Shown: piece after piece, positions 48,439 to 55,840 of the stretch | Layout of the letters: every line of letters starts with the position of its first letter | Position numbering within the stretch: the first letter of the stretch is position 1 | Assembly (NCBI RefSeq): GCF_000407165.1 | Contig: NZ_KE136479.1 | Coordinates: 1,809,464-1,873,463 of the forward strand | Direction of reading: 5' to 3' | DNA length: 64,000 nt | DNA from: Enterococcus haemoperoxidus ATCC BAA-382 | Lineage (GTDB): Bacteria > Bacillota > Bacilli > Lactobacillales > Enterococcaceae | Made by a program: the position numbers and the translations under genes | The notes under the pieces: generated by a model | Told to the model about the DNA's origin: nothing | The model's input: only the letters and a program-made list of their open reading frames with translations | Databases searched by the model: none

Positions 48439-49389
48439 TTATTTTTTATATTCTTTGCATAACTGCTGAATCTCACTATAAATTTCATTGATTTCTTTTT
48501 GATTCTTAGCATTAGCTCCACTAGCTAACGGATGACCACCACCATGATGTTTTTTTGCCAGCTCGTTGATCACTGGTCCTTTTGAGCGCAACCGTACGCG
48601 ATAATACCCTTCCGGCTGTTCCACAAAAATTCCCCATGCTAAAACTTCATCGATCACACCAGGTAAAGAAACGATTGCAGCCGTCTCTGAATCAACGATC
48701 CCGTATTCATTAAGTAACGATTGAGGTAACATGATCTTAGCCGCCCCCTGATCATCTACTTCAATATTTTGATAAACATAGCCAGCTAATTTAGCAACAC
48801 TCATTGGAATTTGTTCTAATTCACGATTTAGTTCTGCAGCGTTAAAATCATACGTCATTAACTCCGCTGCTACTTCTAGCGTATGAGACGTTGTTGATGG
48901 ATATAAAAATCGACCTGTATCACCAATGATTCCAGCATAAAGTAAACGAGCGGCATTGTTACTCATGATCAGTTCATCTTGATTAAGATGATAGAAATCA
49001 GCAATAATTTCACTACAACTGCTCGCTTTTGGATTGACCCAGACTATGTCGCCATATGGATCATCATTAGGATGATGATCGATTTTGATCAACTCAGCTC
49101 CTAAATTGTAATCATCCCCGCTTATTCTAGGAGAATTAGCTGTGTCAGTGACAATCACTAAAGCATTTTGATACGTCTCATCAGACACTTCATCCATCTC
49201 TGCTAAAAATTCCAAGCCTTCGACAGAACCGCCTGCCTGAAAAATTTTCTTTTCTGGAAAACTCGCTCTCAAAATTTCTGCTAAACCAACTTGTGAACCG
49301 ATTGCATCTGGATCTGGTCGCTGATGACGATGAATAATGATTGTTTGATATGCTTTAATTTTTGTTAAAATATCTTTTGCAACATCCAT
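48439..49389 (-). CDS. nrnA: Bifunctional oligoribonuclease / pAp phosphatase
   Basis: DHH/DHHA1-family phosphoesterase that degrades short oligoribonucleotides (including pGpG from c-di-GMP-type turnover) and dephosphorylates pAp. All DHH motifs are present: HRHQRPDPDAIGSQ near residue 22, VTDTANSP near 88, and the DHH in KIDHHPNDDPYG near 110. The DHHA1 signature GGGHPLASGA lies near 285. 316 residues, normal. It follows ytoI by 13 bases, the same pair as in Bacillus. Confidence 0.94.
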   Translation of the reverse strand: MDVAKDILTKIKAYQTIIIHRHQRPDPDAIGSQVGLAEILRASFPEKKIFQAGGSVEGLEFLAEMDEVSDETYQNALVIVTDTANSPRISGDDYNLGAELIKIDHHPNDDPYGDIVWVNPKASSCSEIIADFYHLNQDELIMSNNAARLLYAGIIGDTGRFLYPSTTSHTLEVAAELMTYDFNAAELNRELEQIPMSVAKLAGYVYQNIEVDDQGAAKIMLPQSLLNEYGIVDSETAAIVSLPGVIDEVLAWGIFVEQPEGYYRVRLRSKGPVINELAKKHHGGGHPLASGANAKNQKEINEIYSEIQQLCKEYKK

Positions 49390-49402
49390 GTTTTACTTCC
49401 TC

Positions 49403-50725
49403 CTAGGTCCGCTCCATTACTTGACAAACAACGATTGCTTTTGCCACAAGCGCATTCTCTAAATAAACTTCAATATCCAATTTAGCCGAACGTCGCCCGA
49501 TTTCTAAGATTCTTGGTCGGATATCTAGTTCGCTTTCCAATTGAATCAAACGCAGATAGTGCAAACTCATTTGTTCGATCAGCACATTTCTTCTTTGATT
49601 TGTAATCATTGTACGTTGTGTTACATTTGCAATAATCTCGCTTAATACACCAAAAGAGATTGTTCCTACACTGTTGACCATTTGTGGTGCAACCGAAAAC
49701 TTGAATTGAGGTTCATTCGCCTTACTACTCCCTTCAACAGGCATTACTTCACCAGAAATTTGGTCTGAAATCGTATCAGCAATTTGCGGTTGCCGTTGAA
49801 CCAACTGCATCGCCTTCATCACATCTTGTCTAGAAACAAAACCAACTAAAGACAAATCATCTTCAACAACTGGCATTACTTCCAAACCATCCCAAATCAT
49901 TTGGTGACTAACACTGGCCACACTCATCATTTTTTTCACAACAATCGGATCTTTTGTCATGACTTTGTCCATCGTTAACGTTTCCGTTTTACCTAAGACA
50001 TCTTTCGCTGTGACGATCCCCACTAGACGCAAGCTTTTATTTACTACAGGAAAACGTGAATGATGGGTTTTCTCAGAAAGTTTTTGGTAGTCCGCAATTG
50101 TATTTGTTGAAAATAGATAATTTGTTTTTTCTAAAGTCGTGTAAATATCACTGACCAACATAATATCTTTTTTAATCAATTGATCGCTCAATGCTCGATT
50201 GATCATCGTTGCAACTGTAAACGTATCATACGTTGTTCTTAATACAGGCATATCTAATTCATCTGCTAACTCAGCGATTTCGACTTCCGTATCAAATCCA
50301 CCAGTGATCAAAACAGCTGCTCCATTTTCTAAGGCCAATTTCTGAACACCTTGCCGATTCCCTACAATCATCAGCGAACCTGGTGTGATATATCTTGTCA
50401 TTGCGTTTTCAGTCATCGCACCAATCACAAATTTGTTTAAGACCTTATCTAACCCAGCTGCCCCTCCTAAAACATCGCCTTCGATGATCCGAACTACTTC
50501 GCCAAATGTTAGTTTTTCAATATGTTTTTTTAATTTTCGTTCGATCCGAATCGTTCCGACCCGCTGAATCGTTGAAACTAGACCAATATTTTCAGCGTCT
50601 TTAATCGCCCGATAAGCTGTCCCTTCACTGACACCCAGATTTTTGGCGATACTTCTAACAGAAATACGATCACCAATCGGCAATCCTTCAATATATTTTA
50701 ATATTTGATCATGTTTCGTAGCCAT
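49403..50725 (-). CDS. YtoI-like regulator: HTH, DRTGG, CBS pair, hotdog
   Basis: A 440-residue multidomain protein. Residues 1-65 form a winged helix (SVRSIAKNLGVSEGTAYRAI). Residues 70-180 are a DRTGG-like domain (ITGGFDTEVEIAELADELDM). Next is a CBS pair (residues 185-305; KTHHSRFPVVNKSLRLVGIV and MPVVEDDLSLVGFVSRQDV). The C terminus is a hotdog-fold domain from about 330. The architecture equals Bacillus YtoI, whose ligand and targets are not established; adenine-nucleotide sensing is likely from CBS. The start follows AAGGAGG; the longest frame, 12 codons longer, runs over the binding site and into a dispersed repeat. Confidence 0.88.
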   Translation of the reverse strand: MATKHDQILKYIEGLPIGDRISVRSIAKNLGVSEGTAYRAIKDAENIGLVSTIQRVGTIRIERKLKKHIEKLTFGEVVRIIEGDVLGGAAGLDKVLNKFVIGAMTENAMTRYITPGSLMIVGNRQGVQKLALENGAAVLITGGFDTEVEIAELADELDMPVLRTTYDTFTVATMINRALSDQLIKKDIMLVSDIYTTLEKTNYLFSTNTIADYQKLSEKTHHSRFPVVNKSLRLVGIVTAKDVLGKTETLTMDKVMTKDPIVVKKMMSVASVSHQMIWDGLEVMPVVEDDLSLVGFVSRQDVMKAMQLVQRQPQIADTISDQISGEVMPVEGSSKANEPQFKFSVAPQMVNSVGTISFGVLSEIIANVTQRTMITNQRRNVLIEQMSLHYLRLIQLESELDIRPRILEIGRRSAKLDIEVYLENALVAKAIVVCQVMERT

Positions 50726-50741
50726 AATATCCTCCTTATTT

Positions 50742-50853
50742 AAAAAGCGTATTGGGTTCATTAAGCTCTGACAGAAAAATAGGTAAAAATGATTGAGGTG
50801 TTTTTGCCTTATTTATTTTTTATCTTTCTTCCAAAGAGCTATCCCGCGAAGCT
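50742..50853 (-). repeat. Dispersed palindromic element, copy 2 (before ytoI)
   Basis: About 112 bp of imperfect long inverted repeat. The minus strand begins AGCTTCGCGGGATAGCTCTT and ends TTTCTGTCAGAGC, then CCCAATACGCTTTT just before the ytoI ribosome binding site. A smaller hairpin (AAGGCAAAAA / TTTTTACCT) lies in the centre. Copies occur before citZ and, halved, before the lipid kinase gene. The remainder of 50854-51199 is AT-rich with no gene. Confidence 0.65.
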
Positions 50854-51199
50854 GGAATTAGAAATCTATAATATTATTCTATTTTCAGTCAGCATTAATT
50901 ATTCATAGTTACTTATAAAAATCAGACCAATTTTTAGTACTCGATCTGTCTCAATTCACTATCATCCTCTATTAGAACAGATATAACTTCTATAAAGATT
51001 GACCTTACTTAAAAAGTATAACAAAAAAATTCATATTTTAGTACAGTTATTCATTTTTTATTGTAACAGAAGTTAAAAATAAACGAACAGAATATCATTT
51101 CCCATTATGAAAGCTTCCACAAAGTTCTGGAAATTGACTAAACAATTGATCCTTGCAACCAAAAATAAATTCTTTCCCACTAATTTTATTATTATTTTA

Positions 51200-51229
51200 C
51201 TGACATTTTTTTTAAAAATGGAGTATCAT
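51200..51229 (+). promoter_or_regulatory. Predicted promoter of the MFS exporter gene
   Basis: CTGACA (51200-51205) and TATCAT (51224-51229) with an 18-base spacer, 40 bases before the start codon. Confidence 0.45.
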
Positions 51230-51268
51230 AGAAAACGAATTGTTTACATATTTTAAGGAGATGGATAG

Positions 51269-52705
51269 ATGGAATCTGTTAATAGTTTTCAAGAAAATAC
51301 AGAAGTACAAAAAAATCGCTGGTGGATTTTGGTTTCGGTAGCTATGTTTACTTTCATGTCCACATTAGATGCCAGCATCGTTAATATAGCGTTGCCCACA
51401 ATTTCTAAAGATATGAATGTCCCGATGAACCAATCAGAATGGATCGTTTCGATTTATTTAATGATCGTCTGCGCTTGTTTATTGCTTTTTGGTAAAATAG
51501 GGGATAGTTTTGGTAAAATCAAAGTTTATCGAATCGGTACTGTGATCTTTACAATAGGTTCATTGTTATGTGGTTTTAATCAGTCTTTAGCATTTCTTTT
51601 ATTTGCACGGGTCGTACAAGGTATTGGCTCAAGCATGACAATGGCAACAAACTCTGGAATCATCACTGAAGTGTTTCCGTTTAAAGAGCGAGGTCGAGCA
51701 TTGGGGTCCATCGGAGCTTTTGTTTCTTTAGGCTCAATTGCGGGACCAGGAATTGGCGGATTGATTCTTTCTCAATTCTCATGGCCTTATATTTTTTGGA
51801 TCAACGTTCCAGTTGGAATCATCACGATTTTGATTGGTGAGAAATTCTTACCAAAAGATATTATTAAAAGTGGTAAAAAAGTGGATATGCTCGGCTTTGG
51901 TTTATTCGCGTTATTCATTATGACATTCTTTGGCGGTATCTTTATTGGGCAAGAAGTCGGGTTTGATGCTGTCTTATCGTTAGTATTGTTTGCATTGGCA
52001 TTGCTTTCTTTCATTATTTTTATTAGAGTAGAAAAACGTGTGAGTCAACCATTGATTACTTTTTCGATTTTTAAAAACAAGGTCTTTACGATGAGCTTGA
52101 TCACAGCAGTCTTAATTTTTTCATCTAACTTTTTTGTGAATGTTGTGATTCCGTTTTATTTGCAGAATGCCCGTGGTTTACCAGCAAGTAAAGCTGGACT
52201 TTTAATGATGGTCTTTCCTTTATTGATGGTAGTAGGTTCTCCAATAAGTGGATTTTTAACAGATAAAATCGGTACAAAACTTTTAACCTTATCTGGATTG
52301 ATTTTGCTTTCGGTCACGTCTTTGATGTATATGTTTTTGAATCAAGGCACTCCTCTTTGGTATTATATTTTAGCGACTGGTATCATGGGATTGGGTAATG
52401 CGCTTTTTCAATCCCCCAATAATACAACTGTTATGAGTAGTGTCGCTAAAGAAGATTTAGGTGTAGCTGGAAGTATGAACTCCTTTGCTCGTAATGTAGG
52501 GATGGTTCTGGGAATTGCATTAGCTACGACGATTTTATATAACGCAATGAGTGCTGTTTACGGTCAGCGTGTGACGACATTTATAACTGAACGACCTGAT
52601 ATTTTTATTTTTGGGATGAGAATAACTTTCTTAGGCTCGTTTATTTTATGTTTAACAGCTTTAGGTTTAACTCTATTTCGTTCATTCCAATCTAGAAGAA
52701 AATAA
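51269..52705 (+). CDS. MFS multidrug exporter, DHA2 (14-TM) family
   Basis: A 478-residue drug:proton antiporter of the EmrB/QacA type with about 14 hydrophobic segments. Motif D1-like SLDASIVNIALPTIS is near residue 35 (here TLDASIVNIALPTIS). Motif A is GKIGDSFGKIKVYRIG near 75, and the antiporter motif C is GSIAGPGIGG near 160. Substrates cannot be predicted. No TetR- or MarR-type regulator is adjacent. AAGGAG is 8 bases before the ATG. Confidence 0.9.
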   Translation: MESVNSFQENTEVQKNRWWILVSVAMFTFMSTLDASIVNIALPTISKDMNVPMNQSEWIVSIYLMIVCACLLLFGKIGDSFGKIKVYRIGTVIFTIGSLLCGFNQSLAFLLFARVVQGIGSSMTMATNSGIITEVFPFKERGRALGSIGAFVSLGSIAGPGIGGLILSQFSWPYIFWINVPVGIITILIGEKFLPKDIIKSGKKVDMLGFGLFALFIMTFFGGIFIGQEVGFDAVLSLVLFALALLSFIIFIRVEKRVSQPLITFSIFKNKVFTMSLITAVLIFSSNFFVNVVIPFYLQNARGLPASKAGLLMMVFPLLMVVGSPISGFLTDKIGTKLLTLSGLILLSVTSLMYMFLNQGTPLWYYILATGIMGLGNALFQSPNNTTVMSSVAKEDLGVAGSMNSFARNVGMVLGIALATTILYNAMSAVYGQRVTTFITERPDIFIFGMRITFLGSFILCLTALGLTLFRSFQSRRK

Positions 52706-52718
52706 ATACACTAAAAAA

Positions 52719-52755
52719 ATGAAACTGCGGCAGAAAAACCTGCGCTCAGTTTCAT
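52719..52755 (+). terminator. Terminator after the MFS gene
   Basis: Arms ATGAAACTG / CAGTTTCAT with an inner GC-rich stem and a TTTTTT tail; may serve both strands since A-rich sequence precedes it. Confidence 0.85.
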
Positions 52756-52786
52756 TTTTTTAATTAAGCAACATGAATAGCTAGCA

Positions 52787-53176
52787 TTATTCATCTTCTT
52801 TTCCATTTTTGATATTCTTGATAAAATTTTCAAATAATTCAGTTCCAATCCCCATCTTTTTATAATTTTCAAGAATTGATTTTAATTCCATTAGTAGATA
52901 GCCGACATACAACACATAAATCAGTCCTACCCCTGCTCCACCTGGAATCAATGGTGCTAAGGGAATAAAAAACATTAGCAGCACCATACTTGCTACTTTT
53001 CGCAATATCCCATTAATACCTACTTTACTTAAAAAATGAATGTTAGGATTGATTTTTGCGGCTAAGCTGCCACTTAAAAAATCAATGATCATCGCAACGC
53101 AAATCAATGTTAAAACGTAAATTGCTTTATGATCTGCATCTACTAAAAAACGATCTAAATACTCAAACATTTTCAT
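52787..53176 (-). CDS. Phage holin (toxin-secretion/phage lysis type)
   Basis: A 129-residue membrane protein of the holin 4 (phi-Cp/TcdE) family. It has hydrophobic segments at about 18-37 (AIYVLTLICVAMIIDFLSGS), 58-72 and 76-98 (IPGGAGVGLIYVLYVGYLL), with a charged C-terminal tail ending KNGKEDE. In phages it opens the membrane for the endolysin; no endolysin gene is adjacent here. AAAGGTGG lies 5 bases before the ATG at 53176. Together with ArpU and the repressor region it appears to be part of a decayed prophage. Confidence 0.85.
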   Translation of the reverse strand: MKMFEYLDRFLVDADHKAIYVLTLICVAMIIDFLSGSLAAKINPNIHFLSKVGINGILRKVASMVLLMFFIPLAPLIPGGAGVGLIYVLYVGYLLMELKSILENYKKMGIGTELFENFIKNIKNGKEDE

Positions 53177-53342
53177 AACTACCACCTTTTTTATTTTTTC
53201 ATTATTTACTTTTCAACTTTGTCCGTCAGTTCAAACTAAATGTCTTTTCTTCTCTTATGTTGAACACTCTTTAACTAACGGCATAACTGTAGTTTACTAG
53301 AATTATGGTTGTTTAAACTTGCGAATTCCTCCCATAATTGTG

Positions 53343-53762
53343 TCACTTTTCTATCAATAGTTTCCCACTCTCATAAGACTCTGCAAATCGAATCATCGCT
53401 TTTTCCAGTTCTCTATAAAATTTACTCTCACTCACGTGATATTTCATATAAATTGCGATGTTTGTTGTAAAATTCCGATCCATGTACTTATCGTATAATA
53501 GCTGTCTATCATATGTATCCAGCTGATTCATAGCTTCTGTTATTTTTGCTAATTCAACTTCGGCCAAATATTTCCGATCTACTATCTTCTCTGTTTTACG
53601 AGAAAATTCGCTATCGTTATTTTTCATTTCAAATATATAAGCAGTCGTTACCTTTGGTGAATGTTTTTCTCCAGCAATTCGTACTAAAGAACGGTATGAG
53701 TTTAATACATCATGAACTTTTTTCTTTGTTTTCTTTCGATCGATTTCGGGAAATAATAGCAT
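53343..53762 (-). CDS. ArpU-family phage late regulator
   Basis: A 139-residue helical DNA-binding protein of the ArpU/RinA-like sigma-factor-related group. The N-terminal basic helix is KKTKKKVHDVLNSYRSLVRI. The C-terminal region YMKYHVSESKFYRELEKAMI near residue 107 acts as the helix-turn-helix. In siphophages it sits at the end of the early region before terminase and activates late genes. Here the next gene downstream is the holin, with 166 bp in between and no structural genes. Confidence 0.88.
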   Translation of the reverse strand: MLLFPEIDRKKTKKKVHDVLNSYRSLVRIAGEKHSPKVTTAYIFEMKNNDSEFSRKTEKIVDRKYLAEVELAKITEAMNQLDTYDRQLLYDKYMDRNFTTNIAIYMKYHVSESKFYRELEKAMIRFAESYESGKLLIEK

Positions 53763-53924
53763 CTTTTACCCTCTCCTCTACTTATTAGTATAATCCGCAT
53801 ATTTTTCTATATAAATAACTTGACTCTGATAAAATCTTTATAAACGGTAGGATCAAAAGCATTCCCTTCGAAAATAAATACTTCTGTTACAGCCTCGTTT
53901 TAGGACTTTATTTTTTTTGCGCAC

Positions 53925-53942
53925 TTACGTATTACTCATCAT
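53925..53942 (-). pseudogene. Five-codon stub after a good ribosome binding site
   Basis: On the minus strand AAAGGAGT is followed by ATGATGAGTAATACGTAA, which encodes only MMSNT. It lies downstream of the strong leftward phage promoter, where the first early gene (Cro-like) should be. It is probably what a deletion left behind, though a chance ribosome binding site is possible. Confidence 0.3.
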
Positions 53943-53970
53943 TTTTGACTCCTTTCTTTTAATTGTTCCT

Positions 53971-53992
53971 ATATTAGTTAATTAACTAATAT
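53971..53992. promoter_or_regulatory. 22-bp perfect palindrome
   Basis: ATATTAGTTAA-TTAACTAATAT is a perfect inverted repeat in the leftward region between the phage promoter and ArpU. It is followed on the plus strand by TTGACT-17-TATCAT, a promoter-like pair. A regulator-binding site is plausible. Confidence 0.5.
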
Positions 53993-54130
53993 GGAATAAA
54001 ATTGTTGACTAAAATTAGCATTTACGCTATCATTTGAGTATAGTTAAATAAGCTTCATTCTAATTCCGCTGCTTTCCTATTTTAGAAATTGACTGCTAGA
54101 ATGGCTTTGCCTAACTATTTACTGATAAAT

Positions 54131-54196
54131 TAGCTTATAAGAACATTTTAATAGCTTAAAAGCTAATTGTCAACTAAAAATAGCTTTTAAGCTAAT
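54131..54196. promoter_or_regulatory. Divergent phage switch: two promoters and three operators
   Basis: Leftward promoter: minus-strand TTGACA (54168-54173), 17 bases, TAAAAT (54145-54150). Rightward promoter for the repressor: TTGTCA (54167-54172), 18 bases, GCTAAT (54191-54196). The -35 elements overlap. Operators are TAGCTTAAAAGCTA (54152-54165) inside the leftward spacer, its exact inverse TAGCTTTTAAGCTA (54181-54194) over the rightward -10, and a half-conserved TAGCTTATAAG at 54131. Confidence 0.8.
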
Positions 54197-54231
54197 GTTT
54201 TTTTCATTAAGCTTATGAAAGGTTGAAAAAC

Positions 54232-54609
54232 ATGAGTTTAACGTACAGAATTAAAGAACTTGCAGAGAAGAAAAAAGTTACTTTTGCCGAAATAGAACGA
54301 AGCACAGGTATTTCAAATGGACAAATTCGTCGCTGGGATACATCTTCTCCTAAGATAGAAAATATCCAAAAAGTAGCTGATTATTTTGATGTTTCTACTG
54401 ACTATTTATTAGGAAGATCAGAAATACCTTCTATTAATGAAACAGATCAAGAAGAAAATCTTTCTTCTCAAATCATGTTTCGAATGAACACAGAAGGCTT
54501 ATCTGAAAATGAAGTAGATGAACTGAAAGATGAAGTGGATCGTTTTCTTCGCTTCAGGAGAGCTGAAATTGAACGTGAACGAGAATTAAAACAAGACGAC
54601 AAGGCGTGA
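54232..54609 (+). CDS. CI-like XRE-family repressor
   Basis: A 125-residue phage-type repressor. The N-terminal helix-turn-helix is VTFAEIERSTGISNGQIRRW, followed by VADYFDVSTDYLLGR. The C-terminal region is a short acidic helix rather than a peptidase-type LexA domain, so induction would depend on the ImmA protease encoded 7 bases downstream. The ATG at 54232 has AAAGG 9 bases upstream; a TTG three codons earlier overlaps this spacing. Palindromic TAGCTT/AAGCTA sites upstream are the probable operators. Confidence 0.88.
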   Translation: MSLTYRIKELAEKKKVTFAEIERSTGISNGQIRRWDTSSPKIENIQKVADYFDVSTDYLLGRSEIPSINETDQEENLSSQIMFRMNTEGLSENEVDELKDEVDRFLRFRRAEIERERELKQDDKA

Positions 54610-54616
54610 TTATTGG

Positions 54617-55294
54617 ATGACAGAGCAAATTGATGAATATCTTAGTTTTTCAGACAGAATAAACGATTATATCTCGGCGTTGATGGTCGCAAATAATATC
54701 GGTTATGAAAATTACGACTGTTCTTATCTTTGGGATTTCGTAAAATCTAAGGGAGTTTCAATGCGCAGTTTTCCATTTGATGGTATCGCAAGAGATCGTA
54801 TTTCAGGTATGATCGTTAAAGACTCTTTAGAGACAACGATTGGCTATAATCAAAATATGAGTGAAAAAAGAAAAAACTTTACAATCAGTCATGAAATCAC
54901 TCATTATTTATTTCATATGACTGAAAGTGACACAATTTTTACTGATACAGACCGCAGTCTACACTATTCATATAATGAAGTACTTCAGGAATTTCAAGCA
55001 AATATTGGGGCTTCTGCGATTCTTGTGCCTGATGTTGTTTTCTTTCGTTTTTTAAAAGAGGGATGGAATTTATCGCAACTATCAAATCATTTTGGCATAT
55101 CGGAAAGTGCCCTTTATGTTCGTTTGATTCATACGATGCAGGCTAATTTTGGTGTTTCTTATATTGCTGCTAAAACAAATGCGGATGCTATTCGGTATAA
55201 ATTTAGTGGTAAGGGCCAACATGCGGCCGTTGAGTTGGGTACAAATTTAGAATCACGGTTATTTAGAACGAATCGGTTTATTGAAGCATTGTGA
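54617..55294 (+). CDS. ImmA/IrrE-family metallopeptidase
   Basis: A 225-residue COG2856 protease expected to cleave the adjacent repressor during phage or ICE induction, as ImmA cleaves ImmR in ICEBs1. The zinc motif HEITH is in FTISHEITHYLFHM near residue 92, and a downstream glutamate is in NEVLQEFQANIGASAILVP near 120. Length is at the longer end of phage versions. It is translated directly after the repressor and ends in a strong terminator; no integrase follows. Confidence 0.87.
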   Translation: MTEQIDEYLSFSDRINDYISALMVANNIGYENYDCSYLWDFVKSKGVSMRSFPFDGIARDRISGMIVKDSLETTIGYNQNMSEKRKNFTISHEITHYLFHMTESDTIFTDTDRSLHYSYNEVLQEFQANIGASAILVPDVVFFRFLKEGWNLSQLSNHFGISESALYVRLIHTMQANFGVSYIAAKTNADAIRYKFSGKGQHAAVELGTNLESRLFRTNRFIEAL

Positions 55295-55307
55295 TAACAA
55301 TAAAAGA

Positions 55308-55351
55308 GCATGAAACTCATCATCGAAAATAATTGATGTGTGTTTCATGCT
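55308..55351 (+). terminator. Terminator after the repressor-ImmA unit
   Basis: Arms AGCATGAAAC / GTTTCATGCT with an additional CATC/GATG inner pair and a TTTTTT tail. Confidence 0.85.
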
Positions 55352-55387
55352 TTTTTAGCGTAATTATCTGTGTTTTTAAATAAAAAA

Positions 55388-55412
55388 CCACCACGACCGT
55401 CGTCTGTGGTGG
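55388..55412 (-). terminator. Orphan hairpin oriented for the minus strand
   Basis: Arms CCACCACGAC / GTCTGTGGTGG around CGTC, followed on the minus strand by TTTTTTATTT. No minus-strand gene ends here, so it may be left from a lost gene. Confidence 0.6.
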
Positions 55413-55421
55413 AAATGAAGG

Positions 55422-55562
55422 TTGTTATTTACTCTTGGTAGGAGTAAGTATGAAAAACCAATTCGGGATAATTGGCATGAAGACATATTAGCATCTCTAT
55501 TTAAAATAAAAATGAATCCCTATTTTGTATTTCATAAAAAAACTATGAGGAATTACTCATAG
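55422..55562 (+). other. Unassigned 46-codon open frame, possible gene fragment
   Basis: A TTG-initiated frame encodes a protein-like sequence including YEKPIRDNWHEDILASLFKI and then a basic end. A weak GAAGG is immediately before the TTG. No family is recognised. Position right after the phage immunity unit suggests a remnant. The rest of the 55563-55840 gap shows no further coding signal. Confidence 0.25.
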
Positions 55563-55840
55563 AATAACTTTTTACGTTTTTCTTTCGTTTACATTCTTCC
55601 AAACCATATTAGTTCCAACATTTTTATGCCTGTGCTACACTTTTATTAGTACAAAAGAAATGTTACCGATGTATTATTTAGCTTTATGGGCCAGACTCAT
55701 TCAGCTTTTAATTATATCTAGCTGCACAAATCACTCCTCAGGAAATATGTACACTGTTAATAAAACAAAAAACGGTTCTATACTAATTTTCTAAAGGATT
55801 AACTGATTTGTTCCGCTTTAAAATTTAGGAGGAATGTATT

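Noticed and set aside
53302-53340. Terminator after ArpU
   Set aside because: AATTATGG/CCATAATT arms exist but there is no T tail on the minus strand and the loop is long; better regarded as a possible binding site.
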